A stretch of 64,000 bases of DNA from Sphingobacterium sp. ML3W (GTDB lineage Bacteria > Bacteroidota > Bacteroidia > Sphingobacteriales > Sphingobacteriaceae). The DNA lies in NCBI RefSeq assembly GCF_000747525.1, contig NZ_CP009278.1:4588001-4652000 (forward strand), read 5' to 3'. The notes under the pieces were generated by a model. That model saw only the letters and a program-made list of their open reading frames with translations. It was not told the origin of the DNA and searched no databases. A program made the translations under genes and the position numbers. Shown piece by piece: positions 25,622 to 35,397 of this stretch (its first letter is position 1; every line of letters begins with the position of its first letter).

Positions 25622-26914
25622 ATGAAAAGAAGAAATTTATATATAGGAGTTGCACTGGTTATACTGAGTATTACGGCATGTAAGCCAACTCTAGATGAAT
25701 ATACACCTACAGCAGGTACAAAAGCTGACTTTAGCAAATACATCGCCATTGGGAATTCGCTTTCTGCAGGTTATGCCGATGGAGGCCTATACTTGGAAGG
25801 CCAAAAGGTCGCTTTTCCTTTACTAATTGCGGAACAACTGCAAAAAGTTGGCGGAGGAGAGTTTAAATCTCCGTTTTTTAGTGAGGAGCAATCGAATGGC
25901 TCGGGCTATCTTCGATTAAAAGCGTTGGTGAATGGCCAGCCAGTAACAGAACAGGTTACAGACAAATTAGCTTACCGCTCAGCTAGTCCAAAATTATTAA
26001 CGAAATTTACTGATCCGATCAATAATTTAGGGGTACCGGGAATGCGTATGGATATGGCTTTTGCCCCATATATTGGTACTGCAGCTGGGAATATGTACTT
26101 CGAACGTCTATTGCCAGAAGGCACTCTACCAACGATGAACTACTTCACCTACTCTACTTCACAAAATCATACGTTCTTTACGTTTTCTTTAGGGAATAAT
26201 GACGTGTTGGGATATGCGACGAATGGAGCAGTCAATGATGGCCCAACCACAACATTAACCTCAACGGCATTATTCAATTCGTTATTAAATAATTACGTAT
26301 CAACCTTAACAGTAAAAAAACAAAAGGGAGTATTAGCAACAATTCCTGATGTGACTTCGGTTCCTTATTTCACAACAGTGACACGTGAGCTCCTTTTAGC
26401 TGGTGTCAATGCTGCAAGTACGACAAAGGTGACTGATATTTATATCGCAACTAAATCTGGTCCTCGAGCAGCTACTGATCAGGACTACTTTGTGTTACCA
26501 TTTTCCGCTGCTGGCCTGTTAGGCGTACCAAATGAAAACAAAATACCTTACGGTTTACATCCGCTCAACCCTGTTGAAGATAAATATGTTTTGGATGTTA
26601 CGGAGGCCAAAGAGGTGGTTGCACGTGTAAATGAATTCAATAAGATAATTAAATCAGTAGCAGCTTCCAATCAGCTGGCTGTAGCAGATGTCAATGCATT
26701 TTTAACTGCTGTTAAAAATGGAATTCGTATCGACGGCTTAGCTGTTAGTGCAAAATACATCACTGGAAATGGTTTCTCATTAGATGGTATACATTTAACT
26801 CCTATTGGAAATGCGCTAATGGCCAATGTGTTTATCGAAGCCATCAACAAAACTTATGGAGCTCAAGTTCCAAGATTAAATATTTCTGATTTTAGGGGTG
26901 TGAAACTTCCTTAA
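25622..26914 (+). CDS. SGNH/GDSL-like hydrolase lipoprotein
   Basis: A 430-residue lipoprotein (lipobox LSITAC, Cys20). SGNH blocks are visible: block I is IAIGNSLSAGY with Ser46 as nucleophile candidate (GNSL in place of GDSL), block III is SLGNND, and block V is DGIHLTPIG supplying Asp and His. Esterase or lipase activity at the cell envelope is inferred. ATG 25622 gives the typical MKRRN lipoprotein start; a GTG nine bases upstream is less likely. Directly downstream of the FadL-like gene, likely one operon. Confidence 0.88.
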   Translation: MKRRNLYIGVALVILSITACKPTLDEYTPTAGTKADFSKYIAIGNSLSAGYADGGLYLEGQKVAFPLLIAEQLQKVGGGEFKSPFFSEEQSNGSGYLRLKALVNGQPVTEQVTDKLAYRSASPKLLTKFTDPINNLGVPGMRMDMAFAPYIGTAAGNMYFERLLPEGTLPTMNYFTYSTSQNHTFFTFSLGNNDVLGYATNGAVNDGPTTTLTSTALFNSLLNNYVSTLTVKKQKGVLATIPDVTSVPYFTTVTRELLLAGVNAASTTKVTDIYIATKSGPRAATDQDYFVLPFSAAGLLGVPNENKIPYGLHPLNPVEDKYVLDVTEAKEVVARVNEFNKIIKSVAASNQLAVADVNAFLTAVKNGIRIDGLAVSAKYITGNGFSLDGIHLTPIGNALMANVFIEAINKTYGAQVPRLNISDFRGVKLP

Positions 26915-26935
26915 TCATTATAATACAATAATTTG

Positions 26936-26967
26936 AAAAAGGGATAGCGCTTTTAGCTATCCTTTTT
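26936..26967 (+). terminator. Terminator after the SGNH gene
   Basis: Stem AAAAAGGGATAGC / GCTATCCTTTTT with a one-base bulge (26936-26948 and 26956-26967), ending in a T-run 22 bp past the stop. The rest of the gap up to osmC holds only its promoter. Confidence 0.85.
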
Positions 26968-27139
26968 ATTTAGGGCTATTCTTTATACTCCTGTTATAAA
27001 ATTAGCTTTAAAACTAATAAGAGCGGCAACTAAAGTATAGCATCCTCTATAATCCATTAACAAGGAATTATGATGATATAAAGCATAGAAAGCTTGAGAA
27101 TCGATTCAGTATACCCTTCGTTATATCAGCGCAATTATA

Positions 27140-27170
27140 TTGGTATTCAAAGCAAATTTAGCTAAGTTTG
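27140..27170 (+). promoter_or_regulatory. Probable promoter of the OsmC-family gene
   Basis: TTG (27140-27142), 20 nt, then TAAGTTTG (27163-27170). The gene also has a real Shine-Dalgarno sequence, AAGGAGA, about 6 nt before its ATG at 27192, unusual in this window. Confidence 0.6.
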
Positions 27171-27191
27171 TGTATACAAGGAGATACAATC

Positions 27192-27608
27192 ATGAAAGTA
27201 ACACTAAATCGCCAAAACAAAGCAGTTCACTTTGAAGCATCAAGTGAATTATCCAACATTAAAGTTAATATTGATGGTTCAGAAGCTATAGGGGGCGAAG
27301 GCAAAGGCGTCCGTCCAATGGAGTTAGTCTTAATGGCTTTAGGCTCATGTAGTGTATTTGACCTTTCTTCTATCTTGACCAAACAACGCCAAGATATTGA
27401 AGATATCCAAGTCGAAGTAGAAGGAAAACGCCGTGAGGAAATCCCAAATATCTTTACTGATATCCATATTAGCTTTTATTTAAAAGGTAACATCGATGAG
27501 ATAAAAGCGCAAAAAGCAGCAGAATTAGCGGTAAAGAAATATTGCTCTGTACACGATATGCTTGCAGCTGGAGGTATTAACATCACGTACTCTCTTAAAA
27601 TAAATTAA
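27192..27608 (+). CDS. OsmC-family protein
   Basis: A 138-residue OsmC/Ohr-fold protein. Two cysteines sit at the family positions: one in LGSCSVFDL and one in KKYCSVHDM, with GGEGKGVRPMELVLMAL before the first. These act as a peroxidatic/resolving pair in organic hydroperoxide reductases. The sequence is closer to the general OsmC/YhfA-like group than to Ohr proper, so its substrate is uncertain. ATG 27192 follows an AAGGAGA ribosome site; the TTG at 27168 lies within the promoter and is rejected. Ends at a palindromic terminator. Confidence 0.9.
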   Translation: MKVTLNRQNKAVHFEASSELSNIKVNIDGSEAIGGEGKGVRPMELVLMALGSCSVFDLSSILTKQRQDIEDIQVEVEGKRREEIPNIFTDIHISFYLKGNIDEIKAQKAAELAVKKYCSVHDMLAAGGINITYSLKIN

Positions 27609-27623
27609 GCCACCGAAATCAAA

Positions 27624-27677
27624 TTTCAGACATAAAAAAAGAGCAGTTGATCAACTGCTCTTTTTTTATGTCTGAAA
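27624..27677. terminator. Palindromic terminator between osmC and the DUF2157-like gene
   Basis: A perfect 54-bp palindrome centred on TTGATCAA at 27647-27654, with A7/T7 runs inside the stem, between two converging genes. Confidence 0.93.
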
Positions 27678-27697
27678 CACTATTTTAGAAAAATGGA

Positions 27698-28753
27698 CTA
27701 TTCTGTTTTCCCATCTTCTCTTTTTTGCCACAACTTCTCTGCCCATCGTCCGACAAACCAGAAAGATACTGCCAAAATGAGAAAGAAAATCGCGCGATTG
27801 ATATTATCCCAAAGATACTCAACATAGCGTGTGTACACATTCAACACAAAAAACACAAACCCAATTTCACGTGTGGTATTATCTTTCATCTTTAACCCAT
27901 AAATCACCAATCCAGCGGATACTGCAGTTGATAACAATCCCCAATAGAAAATATGGTATTGTCTCACCAATGTCCACTCGTAGAAATCCGCGTAATTGCC
28001 GAAAATGGAAAGGGACCATAATGAAATCATCAGGTATAATAAACCGATGAGATAACTCAGGGATTGAAATTCCTGCAATTTCTTAAAGCGCGGTTGTACG
28101 TAAACGGCCATCAATGTCAGAATCAAACCGAAAATAGTAAACCGTAGTGGATAGTTCATTCCCCAAAACTTAAATCCCCAATCGCTATGATAGGCCGTTT
28201 CGGTAGCAAACCAGACACCTAAAGCGATAAGCATAAAAACCCAGATGAGCTTTGATTTTAAGCGGTTAGCGAGGTATCCATAAATAAGTACAGATAGTAA
28301 AAATAATAAAGAATAGTGCATGCTATTCTTGTCCAATACCTTTCCTAAAAAACCGATACATGCTGCTGTCGAGAAAACCCCAATCAACATCATCGTTTCA
28401 ATAGAAAGATTTTTGTTGGGATATTTTGTTTTGTAACGAAGACCAAGGGTATAAAACAAAATGGCTAAAGCTGCAAAAAACACACAAAATAAAATGTTCG
28501 GTGCTTCGTAAAGCGTATCCACAAATTTGAGAAAAGCAGTATCCGTCATTAAAGAAAAAACAGCAAACACCAAGGAAGCAAGTGCTACCCAAAAGGCATA
28601 ACGTGCCAAGCGCTTCCAATCAAAGCTTTTCACATCAATGCTTTCCACCATCGCTACTGCAGTTGGCTCATCTATTATTTGCTCCTTTTGCCAAAATTGT
28701 ATCGCTTCTTCTAAGGATTCTTTTTCTTGTTTGGTAACGTCTAACTTCTTCAT
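27698..28753 (-). CDS. DUF2157-like integral membrane protein
   Basis: A 351-residue inner-membrane protein. The N-terminal ~50 residues form a soluble helical segment with the pattern LEEAIQFWQKEQIIDEPTA, resembling DUF2157, and are followed by about nine or ten hydrophobic segments from residue ~53 to 340. Function unknown; I see no transporter or enzyme motif. It stands alone, convergent with osmC and divergent from uvrA. Confidence 0.78.
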   Translation of the reverse strand: MKKLDVTKQEKESLEEAIQFWQKEQIIDEPTAVAMVESIDVKSFDWKRLARYAFWVALASLVFAVFSLMTDTAFLKFVDTLYEAPNILFCVFFAALAILFYTLGLRYKTKYPNKNLSIETMMLIGVFSTAACIGFLGKVLDKNSMHYSLLFLLSVLIYGYLANRLKSKLIWVFMLIALGVWFATETAYHSDWGFKFWGMNYPLRFTIFGLILTLMAVYVQPRFKKLQEFQSLSYLIGLLYLMISLWSLSIFGNYADFYEWTLVRQYHIFYWGLLSTAVSAGLVIYGLKMKDNTTREIGFVFFVLNVYTRYVEYLWDNINRAIFFLILAVSFWFVGRWAEKLWQKREDGKTE

Positions 28754-28863
28754 ATAACTATTGTAGAGGCAAAGTACAAATTATACCTTTTATATCCGGT
28801 ATAGATTTGCAATGCCGTGACAATAATAAAGATGTGGTCTTCTTAAAATTCATTAAAAATGAG

Positions 28864-28871
28864 TAATTTTG
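28864..28871 (+). promoter_or_regulatory. -7 box of uvrA
   Basis: TAATTTTG matches TAnnTTTG; a clear -33 TTTG is not seen. A transcript starting ~28878 would exclude the in-frame ATG at 28873 and favours ATG 28918. Confidence 0.5.
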
Positions 28872-28917
28872 CATGTTTGCAGAAATTCATCTGCGTTTGG
28901 AAGAAAACAGCGGTTAC

Positions 28918-31758
28918 ATGACAAAGAAAATCACACCTGACTTAGGTGAACAAAGTGAAGTTCAAGTATTTGGAGCACGTGTACATAATCTTAAAAATAT
29001 AGACATTTCATTTCCTAGAAACGAATTGGTTGTTATCACAGGATTAAGTGGTAGCGGTAAATCGTCATTAGCTTTTGACACCATCTATGCTGAAGGGCAA
29101 AGACGTTATATGGAAACATTTAGTGCATATAGCCGTCAATTTTTGGGTGGCATGGAGCGCCCTGATGTCGATAAAATTTCTGGATTGAGCCCTGTTATTT
29201 CAATTGAACAAAAAACTACAAGTAAAAATCCACGTTCTACCGTTGGTACCATTACCGAAGTCTATGACTTTATGCGCTTGCTATTCGCTCGTGCCAGTGA
29301 AGCTTTTTCTTACGTCACGGGAAACCGTATGCAGCGCATGTCGGATGAACAAATCGTGGACCGCATCTTAAATGATTTTGATGGACAAGCGCTGAATATA
29401 CTAGCGCCAGTGATCAAAGGTCGTAAAGGACACTACCGTGAGTTATTCGAACAGATCCGTAAACAAGGTTATGTTAAAGTTCGTGTAGATGGTGAAATCA
29501 TAGACCTAACACCTAAGATGCAAGTGGACCGCTATAAAATCCACGATATTGAGATTGTAGTAGATAGACTTAAAGTTTCTGAAGAAGATAAAAATCGCCT
29601 ACAGACTTCTGTCATGCAAGCCATGAAAACAGCGAAGGGGATTATTAAAGTTGCTAATCAAGAAAATGATGAGCAATTCTTCAGTCGTTATTTAATGGAT
29701 GCCGAATCGGGAATTTCATATGACGAGCCACAACCTAATACTTTCTCTTTTAACTCACCTTACGGTGCCTGTCCAAAATGTGATGGTCTAGGCTATATAT
29801 TTGAAATTGACAAAAACACAGTTATCCCTGACCGTAAATTAAGCATTCAAAAAGGTGGTTTAGCGCCATTAGGCCCCGCAAAGGAAACATGGAATTTTCA
29901 AGTGTTAAAAGCTGTTGCTAAAAAGCTTGATTTTTCTTTAAGTACACCTTTAGAAAAACTGACGGAAGAACAAATCGACATGTTGCTTTTTGGCTCTGAG
30001 GAACCCATTTCCGTGGCTGTTTCTTACGGCAGTTATGACGTTCGCGATTACCGTATTGAATTTTCAGGTATATTCAAGATGTTGGAAGAGCAATCGGGTA
30101 AATCGAGCGACGATATGACTTCTTTAGACGATTTCCGTTCGAAGATCGTATGTCCGAGCTGTAAAGGGGCTCGTCTGAAAAAGGAATCGTTGCATTTTAA
30201 ATTTGCTGGCAAGAATATCTATGAACTTTCGCATATGGACATAAAATCCCTGTACGAATGGTTTTCAAACGTAAATGCCTCTCTGGACGAACGTCAACGT
30301 ATCATAGCAACTGAAATATTAAAAGAAATACAATCACGTTTGGGATTCCTTTTGGATGTAGGCTTAAACTACCTGACAATCGACCGCTCTTCAAAATCAC
30401 TTTCGGGTGGTGAAGCGCAACGTATTCGTCTGGCGACACAGATAGGTTCACAACTGGTGAATGTATTGTATATCCTAGATGAGCCGAGCATTGGTCTCCA
30501 TCAAAGGGACAATGAACGCCTGATCAATTCTTTAAAGAATTTACGTGACATCGGTAACTCTGTATTGGTTGTTGAACATGATAAAGACATGATTTTAAAC
30601 GCCGACTATGTCATTGATATGGGTCCAGCTGCTGGTGTTAACGGTGGACAGGTCGTCGCTGAAGGAAAACCAAATGACATTTTAAAATCTGATTCGTTAA
30701 CCGCAGCATACTTAAATGGAAAAAAAGAAGTTGCAATCCCATCAGAAAGAAGAGCTGGAAACGGAAAAACATTATCTTTAAATGGTGCTACAGGGAATAA
30801 CCTGAAAAATGTCTCCGTAGATTTTCCGTTAGGCAAATTAATATTAGTTTCTGGAGTTTCAGGCTCTGGAAAATCAAGTCTCATTACCGGAACGCTATAT
30901 CCAATTTTAAATAAATATTTTTTCCGAGCTAAGGGCATTCCACTTCCTTACAAAAGTATCGATGGTTTGGAGCATGTTGATAAAGTAATCGAAATAGACC
31001 AAAGCCCTATCGGTCGGACTCCGCGTTCGAATCCGTCGACTTACACAGGGGTCTTTTCTGACATCAGAACCCTCTTTGTCCAACTACCTGAGGCAAAAAT
31101 AAGAGGCTATAAACCTGGACGATTCTCGTTTAATGTGAAGGGTGGACGTTGCGAAACCTGTCAAGGCGGAGGCATGAAAGTAGTGGAGATGAACTTTCTT
31201 CCGGACGTACAAGTTCCTTGTGAAACATGTCATGGAAAACGTTATAACAGAGAAACTTTGGAGGTCCGTTTTAGAAGTAAATCCATATCCGATGTCTTGG
31301 ACATGAGTGTGGATGAGGCTGTTGTCTTCTTCGAGAATATCCCTTCCATCTATCGTAAAATAAAAACTTTACAGGATGTTGGCTTGGGTTATATCACATT
31401 GGGACAATCATCAACAACACTTTCTGGAGGCGAAGCGCAACGCATTAAATTGGCTACTGAACTTTCGAAAAAGGATACTGGAAATACGTTTTATATCTTA
31501 GATGAACCAACAACTGGTTTACACTTCGAAGATGTCAATGTACTCATGGGAGTCATCAATCGTTTGGTGGACCGCGGCAATACCATATTAATTATAGAGC
31601 ATAATCTGGATGTTATCAAATGTGCAGATTGGGTCATTGATATCGGTCCTGAAGGTGGTAAAGAAGGTGGTAAAGTGTTATTTTCGGGCACCCCTGAAGA
31701 ATTAATCAAAAATAAAAAGAGCGAAACTGCTCGATTTCTTAAACTTGAAATGCAATAA
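28918..31758 (+). CDS. uvrA: Excinuclease ABC subunit A
   Basis: A 947-residue nucleotide-excision-repair ATPase that finds damage and loads UvrB. It has two ABC modules: Walker A GLSGSGKSSLAF near the N-terminus and GVSGSGKSSLI in the second half, each with an LSGGEAQRI signature and an ILDEP Walker B. Zinc-binding pairs are CPKC...CPSC in the insertion domain and CETC...CETC in the second module. Length is normal for UvrA. The upstream in-frame start at 28873 precedes the likely transcription start. mutL follows 134 bp later on the same strand, giving a small DNA-repair block. Confidence 0.97.
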   Translation: MTKKITPDLGEQSEVQVFGARVHNLKNIDISFPRNELVVITGLSGSGKSSLAFDTIYAEGQRRYMETFSAYSRQFLGGMERPDVDKISGLSPVISIEQKTTSKNPRSTVGTITEVYDFMRLLFARASEAFSYVTGNRMQRMSDEQIVDRILNDFDGQALNILAPVIKGRKGHYRELFEQIRKQGYVKVRVDGEIIDLTPKMQVDRYKIHDIEIVVDRLKVSEEDKNRLQTSVMQAMKTAKGIIKVANQENDEQFFSRYLMDAESGISYDEPQPNTFSFNSPYGACPKCDGLGYIFEIDKNTVIPDRKLSIQKGGLAPLGPAKETWNFQVLKAVAKKLDFSLSTPLEKLTEEQIDMLLFGSEEPISVAVSYGSYDVRDYRIEFSGIFKMLEEQSGKSSDDMTSLDDFRSKIVCPSCKGARLKKESLHFKFAGKNIYELSHMDIKSLYEWFSNVNASLDERQRIIATEILKEIQSRLGFLLDVGLNYLTIDRSSKSLSGGEAQRIRLATQIGSQLVNVLYILDEPSIGLHQRDNERLINSLKNLRDIGNSVLVVEHDKDMILNADYVIDMGPAAGVNGGQVVAEGKPNDILKSDSLTAAYLNGKKEVAIPSERRAGNGKTLSLNGATGNNLKNVSVDFPLGKLILVSGVSGSGKSSLITGTLYPILNKYFFRAKGIPLPYKSIDGLEHVDKVIEIDQSPIGRTPRSNPSTYTGVFSDIRTLFVQLPEAKIRGYKPGRFSFNVKGGRCETCQGGGMKVVEMNFLPDVQVPCETCHGKRYNRETLEVRFRSKSISDVLDMSVDEAVVFFENIPSIYRKIKTLQDVGLGYITLGQSSTTLSGGEAQRIKLATELSKKDTGNTFYILDEPTTGLHFEDVNVLMGVINRLVDRGNTILIIEHNLDVIKCADWVIDIGPEGGKEGGKVLFSGTPEELIKNKKSETARFLKLEMQ

Positions 31759-31892
31759 TGAAGCTTTAAATTTGATAGGCTAAGGCTATTAATCAACCTT
31801 AATTCCTGAAAGTTTCTGTGTTATGTAATTTAAACGACAACTTTCAAAGGGAATTAAAGTCATTCTTCATTAATTTCGTAACTTCGCATCAT

Positions 31893-33770
31893 ATGTCGGA
31901 TATTATTCAATTATTACCAGATAATGTTGCCAATCAAATTGCAGCAGGTGAAGTCGTACAAAGACCTGCCGCTGCTATTAAAGAATTGATTGAAAATGCT
32001 ATAGATGCTGGTGCTGACAAGATACAATTGATCATCAAAGATGCTGGAAAATCATTAATTCAAGTAATTGATAATGGTTGTGGAATGAGCGTGACGGATG
32101 CACGTCTTTGTTTTGAACGACATGCTACTTCCAAAATTCGTAAAGCAGAGGACTTGTTTGCCATTCGTACAATGGGATTCCGCGGTGAAGCCATGGCTTC
32201 CATTGCAGCCATTGCACATGTGACGTTAAAAACACGTCGTTTTGAAGATGAATTGGGTACTGTCGTAGAGATAGAGGGTTCTAAAATCATCAGTCAAGCA
32301 CCAGAAGCAGTAGCTGCAGGCACCAATATTGCCATAAAAAATCTTTTTTACAATATACCAGCACGCCGTAACTTTTTAAAAAGTAATTCGGTAGAAATGC
32401 GCCATATCATAGAGGAATTTCAACGGATTTCTTTGGCTAATCCTGAAATCTTTTTGACCTTACATAGCGATGGAAATGAAATGTTTCATTTACCTGCAGA
32501 GACTTTAAAACAACGTATTGTTCACCTTTTCGGAAATACCTACAACCAACGATTGGTACCTGTGGAAGAAGACACTACCATCATCAAGGTCAATGGTTTT
32601 GTAGGGAAACCACAATTTGCGAAGAAAACAAGGGGCGAACAATTCTTCTTTGTGAATAAGCGTTTTATCAGAGATCATTATTTGAACCACGCTGTTATGA
32701 ATGCCTTCGAGGAAATTCTTCCTGCAGAGACATTCCCTCTGTACGTATTATTCATTGACATCGACCCTTCAAAGATTGATATCAATGTACATCCGACGAA
32801 AACAGAAATTAAGTATGAAGATGAGAAAGCAATTTATGCCATCATCAGATCTGCTGTAAAAAGGTCTTTGGGACGTTATAATATCGCACCTTCTTTAGAT
32901 TTTGAACAAGAGACAGGTTTTTCGAATATGATTACACCTAAACCGTTAGATGAAATCATAGTGCCGACCGTAAGTTTCAATCCTGACTTCAATCCATTTG
33001 AACCGGATCAAGTAACAAAATCTACATTCTCACGTGCGGATAATTACATGGCAGGTTTTGAAAAAAAATCGGCAATCCCTCAAAATTGGGGTACCTTATA
33101 TCAAATTACCCAACAGGACGAATCCATGCAATTGCCCATTGAGCATGAGCAACAAGATTCCCCTGCGCAACAAATACAAAGTGTAAATAACAAGGCGACA
33201 ACAAAGCAGTTTTTTCAAATTCATAACAGATTTATCGTCTCGCAAATACACTCTGGCATCATGTTGATTGATCAACAAGCTGCCCATGAACGTATTTTAT
33301 TTGAACAATTTAAATCTCAGCTCGATCAACATAAAGGGTTGAGTCAACAAAGTTTGTTTCCACAAAGCATAGATTTAAATCCCTCGGACAATGAATTGAT
33401 GCAAGATCTTTTAGAAGATTTTCAAAATTTAGGTTTTCAAATCCGCTCATTTGGTAAAAACAGTTATATCATCGATGGTATTCCTGCAGATCTAGGGACT
33501 GGAATTGATGAACGTAAGATTATTGAGCAGATTTTAGAGGATTATAAAAATAATCAAAGTGATTTTAAAATTGAAAAACGTGAAAATTTAGCAAAAAGCC
33601 TTGCGCGTAATGCGGCAATAAAACCAGGTACATTTTTGGATAACAATGCCATATCAGAGCTTATTGATCAGCTCTTTGCATGCGAATCGCCCAATATTTC
33701 TATTTTTGGAAAACCAATTGTTATCACCATTACCCTACAAGAACTATTAGAAAAGTTTAGTAAAAACTAA
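31893..33770 (+). CDS. mutL: DNA mismatch repair protein MutL
   Basis: A 625-residue GHKL ATPase that couples mismatch recognition to strand incision. N-terminal motifs NQIAAGEVV, ELIENAIDAGA, DNGCGM and GFRGEAMASIAAI are intact. The C-terminal dimerisation/endonuclease domain has DQQAAHERILFE, close to the metal-binding motif but with Gln where His is usual. ATG 31893 (MSDIIQLLPDNVANQ) is the family start; the in-frame ATG at 31818 adds 25 unrelated residues. TAACTTCG (31879-31886) may be a weak -7 box. The rhomboid genes follow closely (9 bp). Confidence 0.97.
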   Translation: MSDIIQLLPDNVANQIAAGEVVQRPAAAIKELIENAIDAGADKIQLIIKDAGKSLIQVIDNGCGMSVTDARLCFERHATSKIRKAEDLFAIRTMGFRGEAMASIAAIAHVTLKTRRFEDELGTVVEIEGSKIISQAPEAVAAGTNIAIKNLFYNIPARRNFLKSNSVEMRHIIEEFQRISLANPEIFLTLHSDGNEMFHLPAETLKQRIVHLFGNTYNQRLVPVEEDTTIIKVNGFVGKPQFAKKTRGEQFFFVNKRFIRDHYLNHAVMNAFEEILPAETFPLYVLFIDIDPSKIDINVHPTKTEIKYEDEKAIYAIIRSAVKRSLGRYNIAPSLDFEQETGFSNMITPKPLDEIIVPTVSFNPDFNPFEPDQVTKSTFSRADNYMAGFEKKSAIPQNWGTLYQITQQDESMQLPIEHEQQDSPAQQIQSVNNKATTKQFFQIHNRFIVSQIHSGIMLIDQQAAHERILFEQFKSQLDQHKGLSQQSLFPQSIDLNPSDNELMQDLLEDFQNLGFQIRSFGKNSYIIDGIPADLGTGIDERKIIEQILEDYKNNQSDFKIEKRENLAKSLARNAAIKPGTFLDNNAISELIDQLFACESPNISIFGKPIVITITLQELLEKFSKN

Positions 33771-33779
33771 TTTAAATCT

Positions 33780-34502
33780 ATGAATAGCGCTAATCCACTG
33801 TCAAATTTACCAACAGTTACCAAAAACTTACTCATCCTCAATGTGGTCTGTTTTATTGGTTCCATGATATTTGAAAATTCCACACGGTTTTTCGGAGTAT
33901 TCTACCCCGATTCTCCCTTTTTCAAAGTTTGGCAAATCATCACCTACATGTTTATGCACGGTAGCCTGACACACATATTTTTCAATATGTTTTCTTTGTT
34001 CATGTTTGGTCCTATCATTGAACAGGTTTTAGGTGCTAAGCGCTTTCTTAATTTTTATCTACTTACTGGAATTGGAGCTTTAATCCTTCAATTTGGAGTA
34101 CAAGCTTTTGAAGTGTATCAAATCGCGGGATCAATAAACCCGGGTAGCAGTTTGAAGTTTGATATGATTTCGGGTATGGTTTACACAGACAATCCCCTTG
34201 TATCTCAAGCAGGCTTAGGAACCTTAGTATCCATTTACAACACCCCTTTAGTGGGTGCCTCTGGTGCTATCTTTGGCGTGCTATTAGCATTTGCTTATTT
34301 ATTTCCGAATCTAAAACTTGCACTTATATTTATACCTGTTCCGATAAAGGCTAAATTCTTTATTCCAATCATGATTTTGATTGAAATATATTTAGGTTTT
34401 TCAAATTCAGGAGGTTCCATAGCGCATTTAGCCCATGTTGGTGGTGCTTTATTTGGTTTCCTATTATTGAAAGCTTGGGGTATTAAAAAAGGAATATATT
34501 AA
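33780..34502 (+). CDS. Rhomboid-family intramembrane serine protease
   Basis: A 240-residue six-helix membrane protease. The catalytic Ser is S161 in VGASGAIFG and the catalytic His H219 in HLAHVGGALFGF. The L1-loop/helix-2 signature HGSLTHIFFNMFSL (60-73) is present. An ~35-residue insertion (~116-150) precedes the serine helix. It should cut membrane proteins within the bilayer; substrates are unknown. It sits 9 bp after mutL and 13 bp before a degenerate rhomboid, so the group is likely one transcript. Confidence 0.93.
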   Translation: MNSANPLSNLPTVTKNLLILNVVCFIGSMIFENSTRFFGVFYPDSPFFKVWQIITYMFMHGSLTHIFFNMFSLFMFGPIIEQVLGAKRFLNFYLLTGIGALILQFGVQAFEVYQIAGSINPGSSLKFDMISGMVYTDNPLVSQAGLGTLVSIYNTPLVGASGAIFGVLLAFAYLFPNLKLALIFIPVPIKAKFFIPIMILIEIYLGFSNSGGSIAHLAHVGGALFGFLLLKAWGIKKGIY

Positions 34503-34515
34503 TTATCTTTATCAG

Positions 34516-35397
34516 ATGAGGGAAAATTCGTTCAAAAGCTTTATCAGGACAACCTTCGGTTCAGGGTCACCGATTCCATTTATTATCTGTGGACAGGTTG
34601 CCCTATTTATCTTGATTTACCTATTTGACCTTCTTTTTGAATTAAAAATAATTCCTATCTCTCTTTTTCAATTGAGTATTGAAAAGTTGAGCTTACCAAC
34701 AAATTTTCAGACATTCATCCAACAACCTTGGTCGCTATTCACGTACAACTTTCTGTACACAGGCCTTTTCAACGTTGCTTTTGATTGTTTGTGGTTATAT
34801 TGGCTAGGAACTATTTTCTTTAATTTTCTAAGTAAAAGGCAATTTCTATTCATTTACATCGTATCTGGAGTTCTTTCAGGCATCATATTTTTGGTTTTTT
34901 CGCATTTAGCTCTTTTTTCACATGCCTCCAATCCTCCTTTGAACACAGGAGCATTTACGTTAGCTGCAGTTTTAGCGGCGACTGCCACTTTAGTTCCTAA
35001 ATTTGAACTGAGGCTATTGTTATTTGGAAATGTAAAGTTAAAAACCATCGCTATTATCTATTTCGCGATTCAATTTTTCTTCTTTTTATTAACAAATAAA
35101 CCTGCAGCAATCAGCTACTTTTGTACCGTTTTGTTCGGCATGGGTTATGTGTATGCATTGCAATCCGGTATGGATTGGTCTAAAATATTCAAAAGGAATA
35201 AACAAAGACCTACCAAAATGAAAGTTGTCGTAGGTCAGGGCACTCAGCAATCGCGCTCACATCGCTATGATTTACCTAATCAGGACCAAATTGATCAAAT
35301 CTTAGATAAAATATCCTTATCCGGCTACGATAGTTTGAGTACTCAAGAGAAAGAGACGCTCTTCAAAGCAAGCAATAACAATAAGATAGATGGCTAG
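34516..35397 (+). CDS. Rhomboid-like membrane protein, predicted catalytically inactive
   Basis: A 293-residue protein with the rhomboid helix layout but without the catalytic residues. Where active rhomboids have HxxxxHxxxNM it reads YNFLYTGLFNVAFDCLWLYW, and in place of GxSG it has LNTGAFTLAAV; no His appears in the last helix. After the membrane core (~residue 225) there is a soluble tail with charged and Gln-rich residues. It may be a pseudoprotease that binds the active rhomboid's substrates, analogous in concept to iRhoms, but this is inference. Overlaps the next gene by 8 bp. Confidence 0.8.
   Translation: MRENSFKSFIRTTFGSGSPIPFIICGQVALFILIYLFDLLFELKIIPISLFQLSIEKLSLPTNFQTFIQQPWSLFTYNFLYTGLFNVAFDCLWLYWLGTIFFNFLSKRQFLFIYIVSGVLSGIIFLVFSHLALFSHASNPPLNTGAFTLAAVLAATATLVPKFELRLLLFGNVKLKTIAIIYFAIQFFFFLLTNKPAAISYFCTVLFGMGYVYALQSGMDWSKIFKRNKQRPTKMKVVVGQGTQQSRSHRYDLPNQDQIDQILDKISLSGYDSLSTQEKETLFKASNNNKIDG

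Noticed and set aside
28873..28917. Upstream in-frame start for uvrA
   Set aside because: The -7 box at 28864-28871 puts the transcription start at or after this ATG, and the extra residues do not match UvrA.
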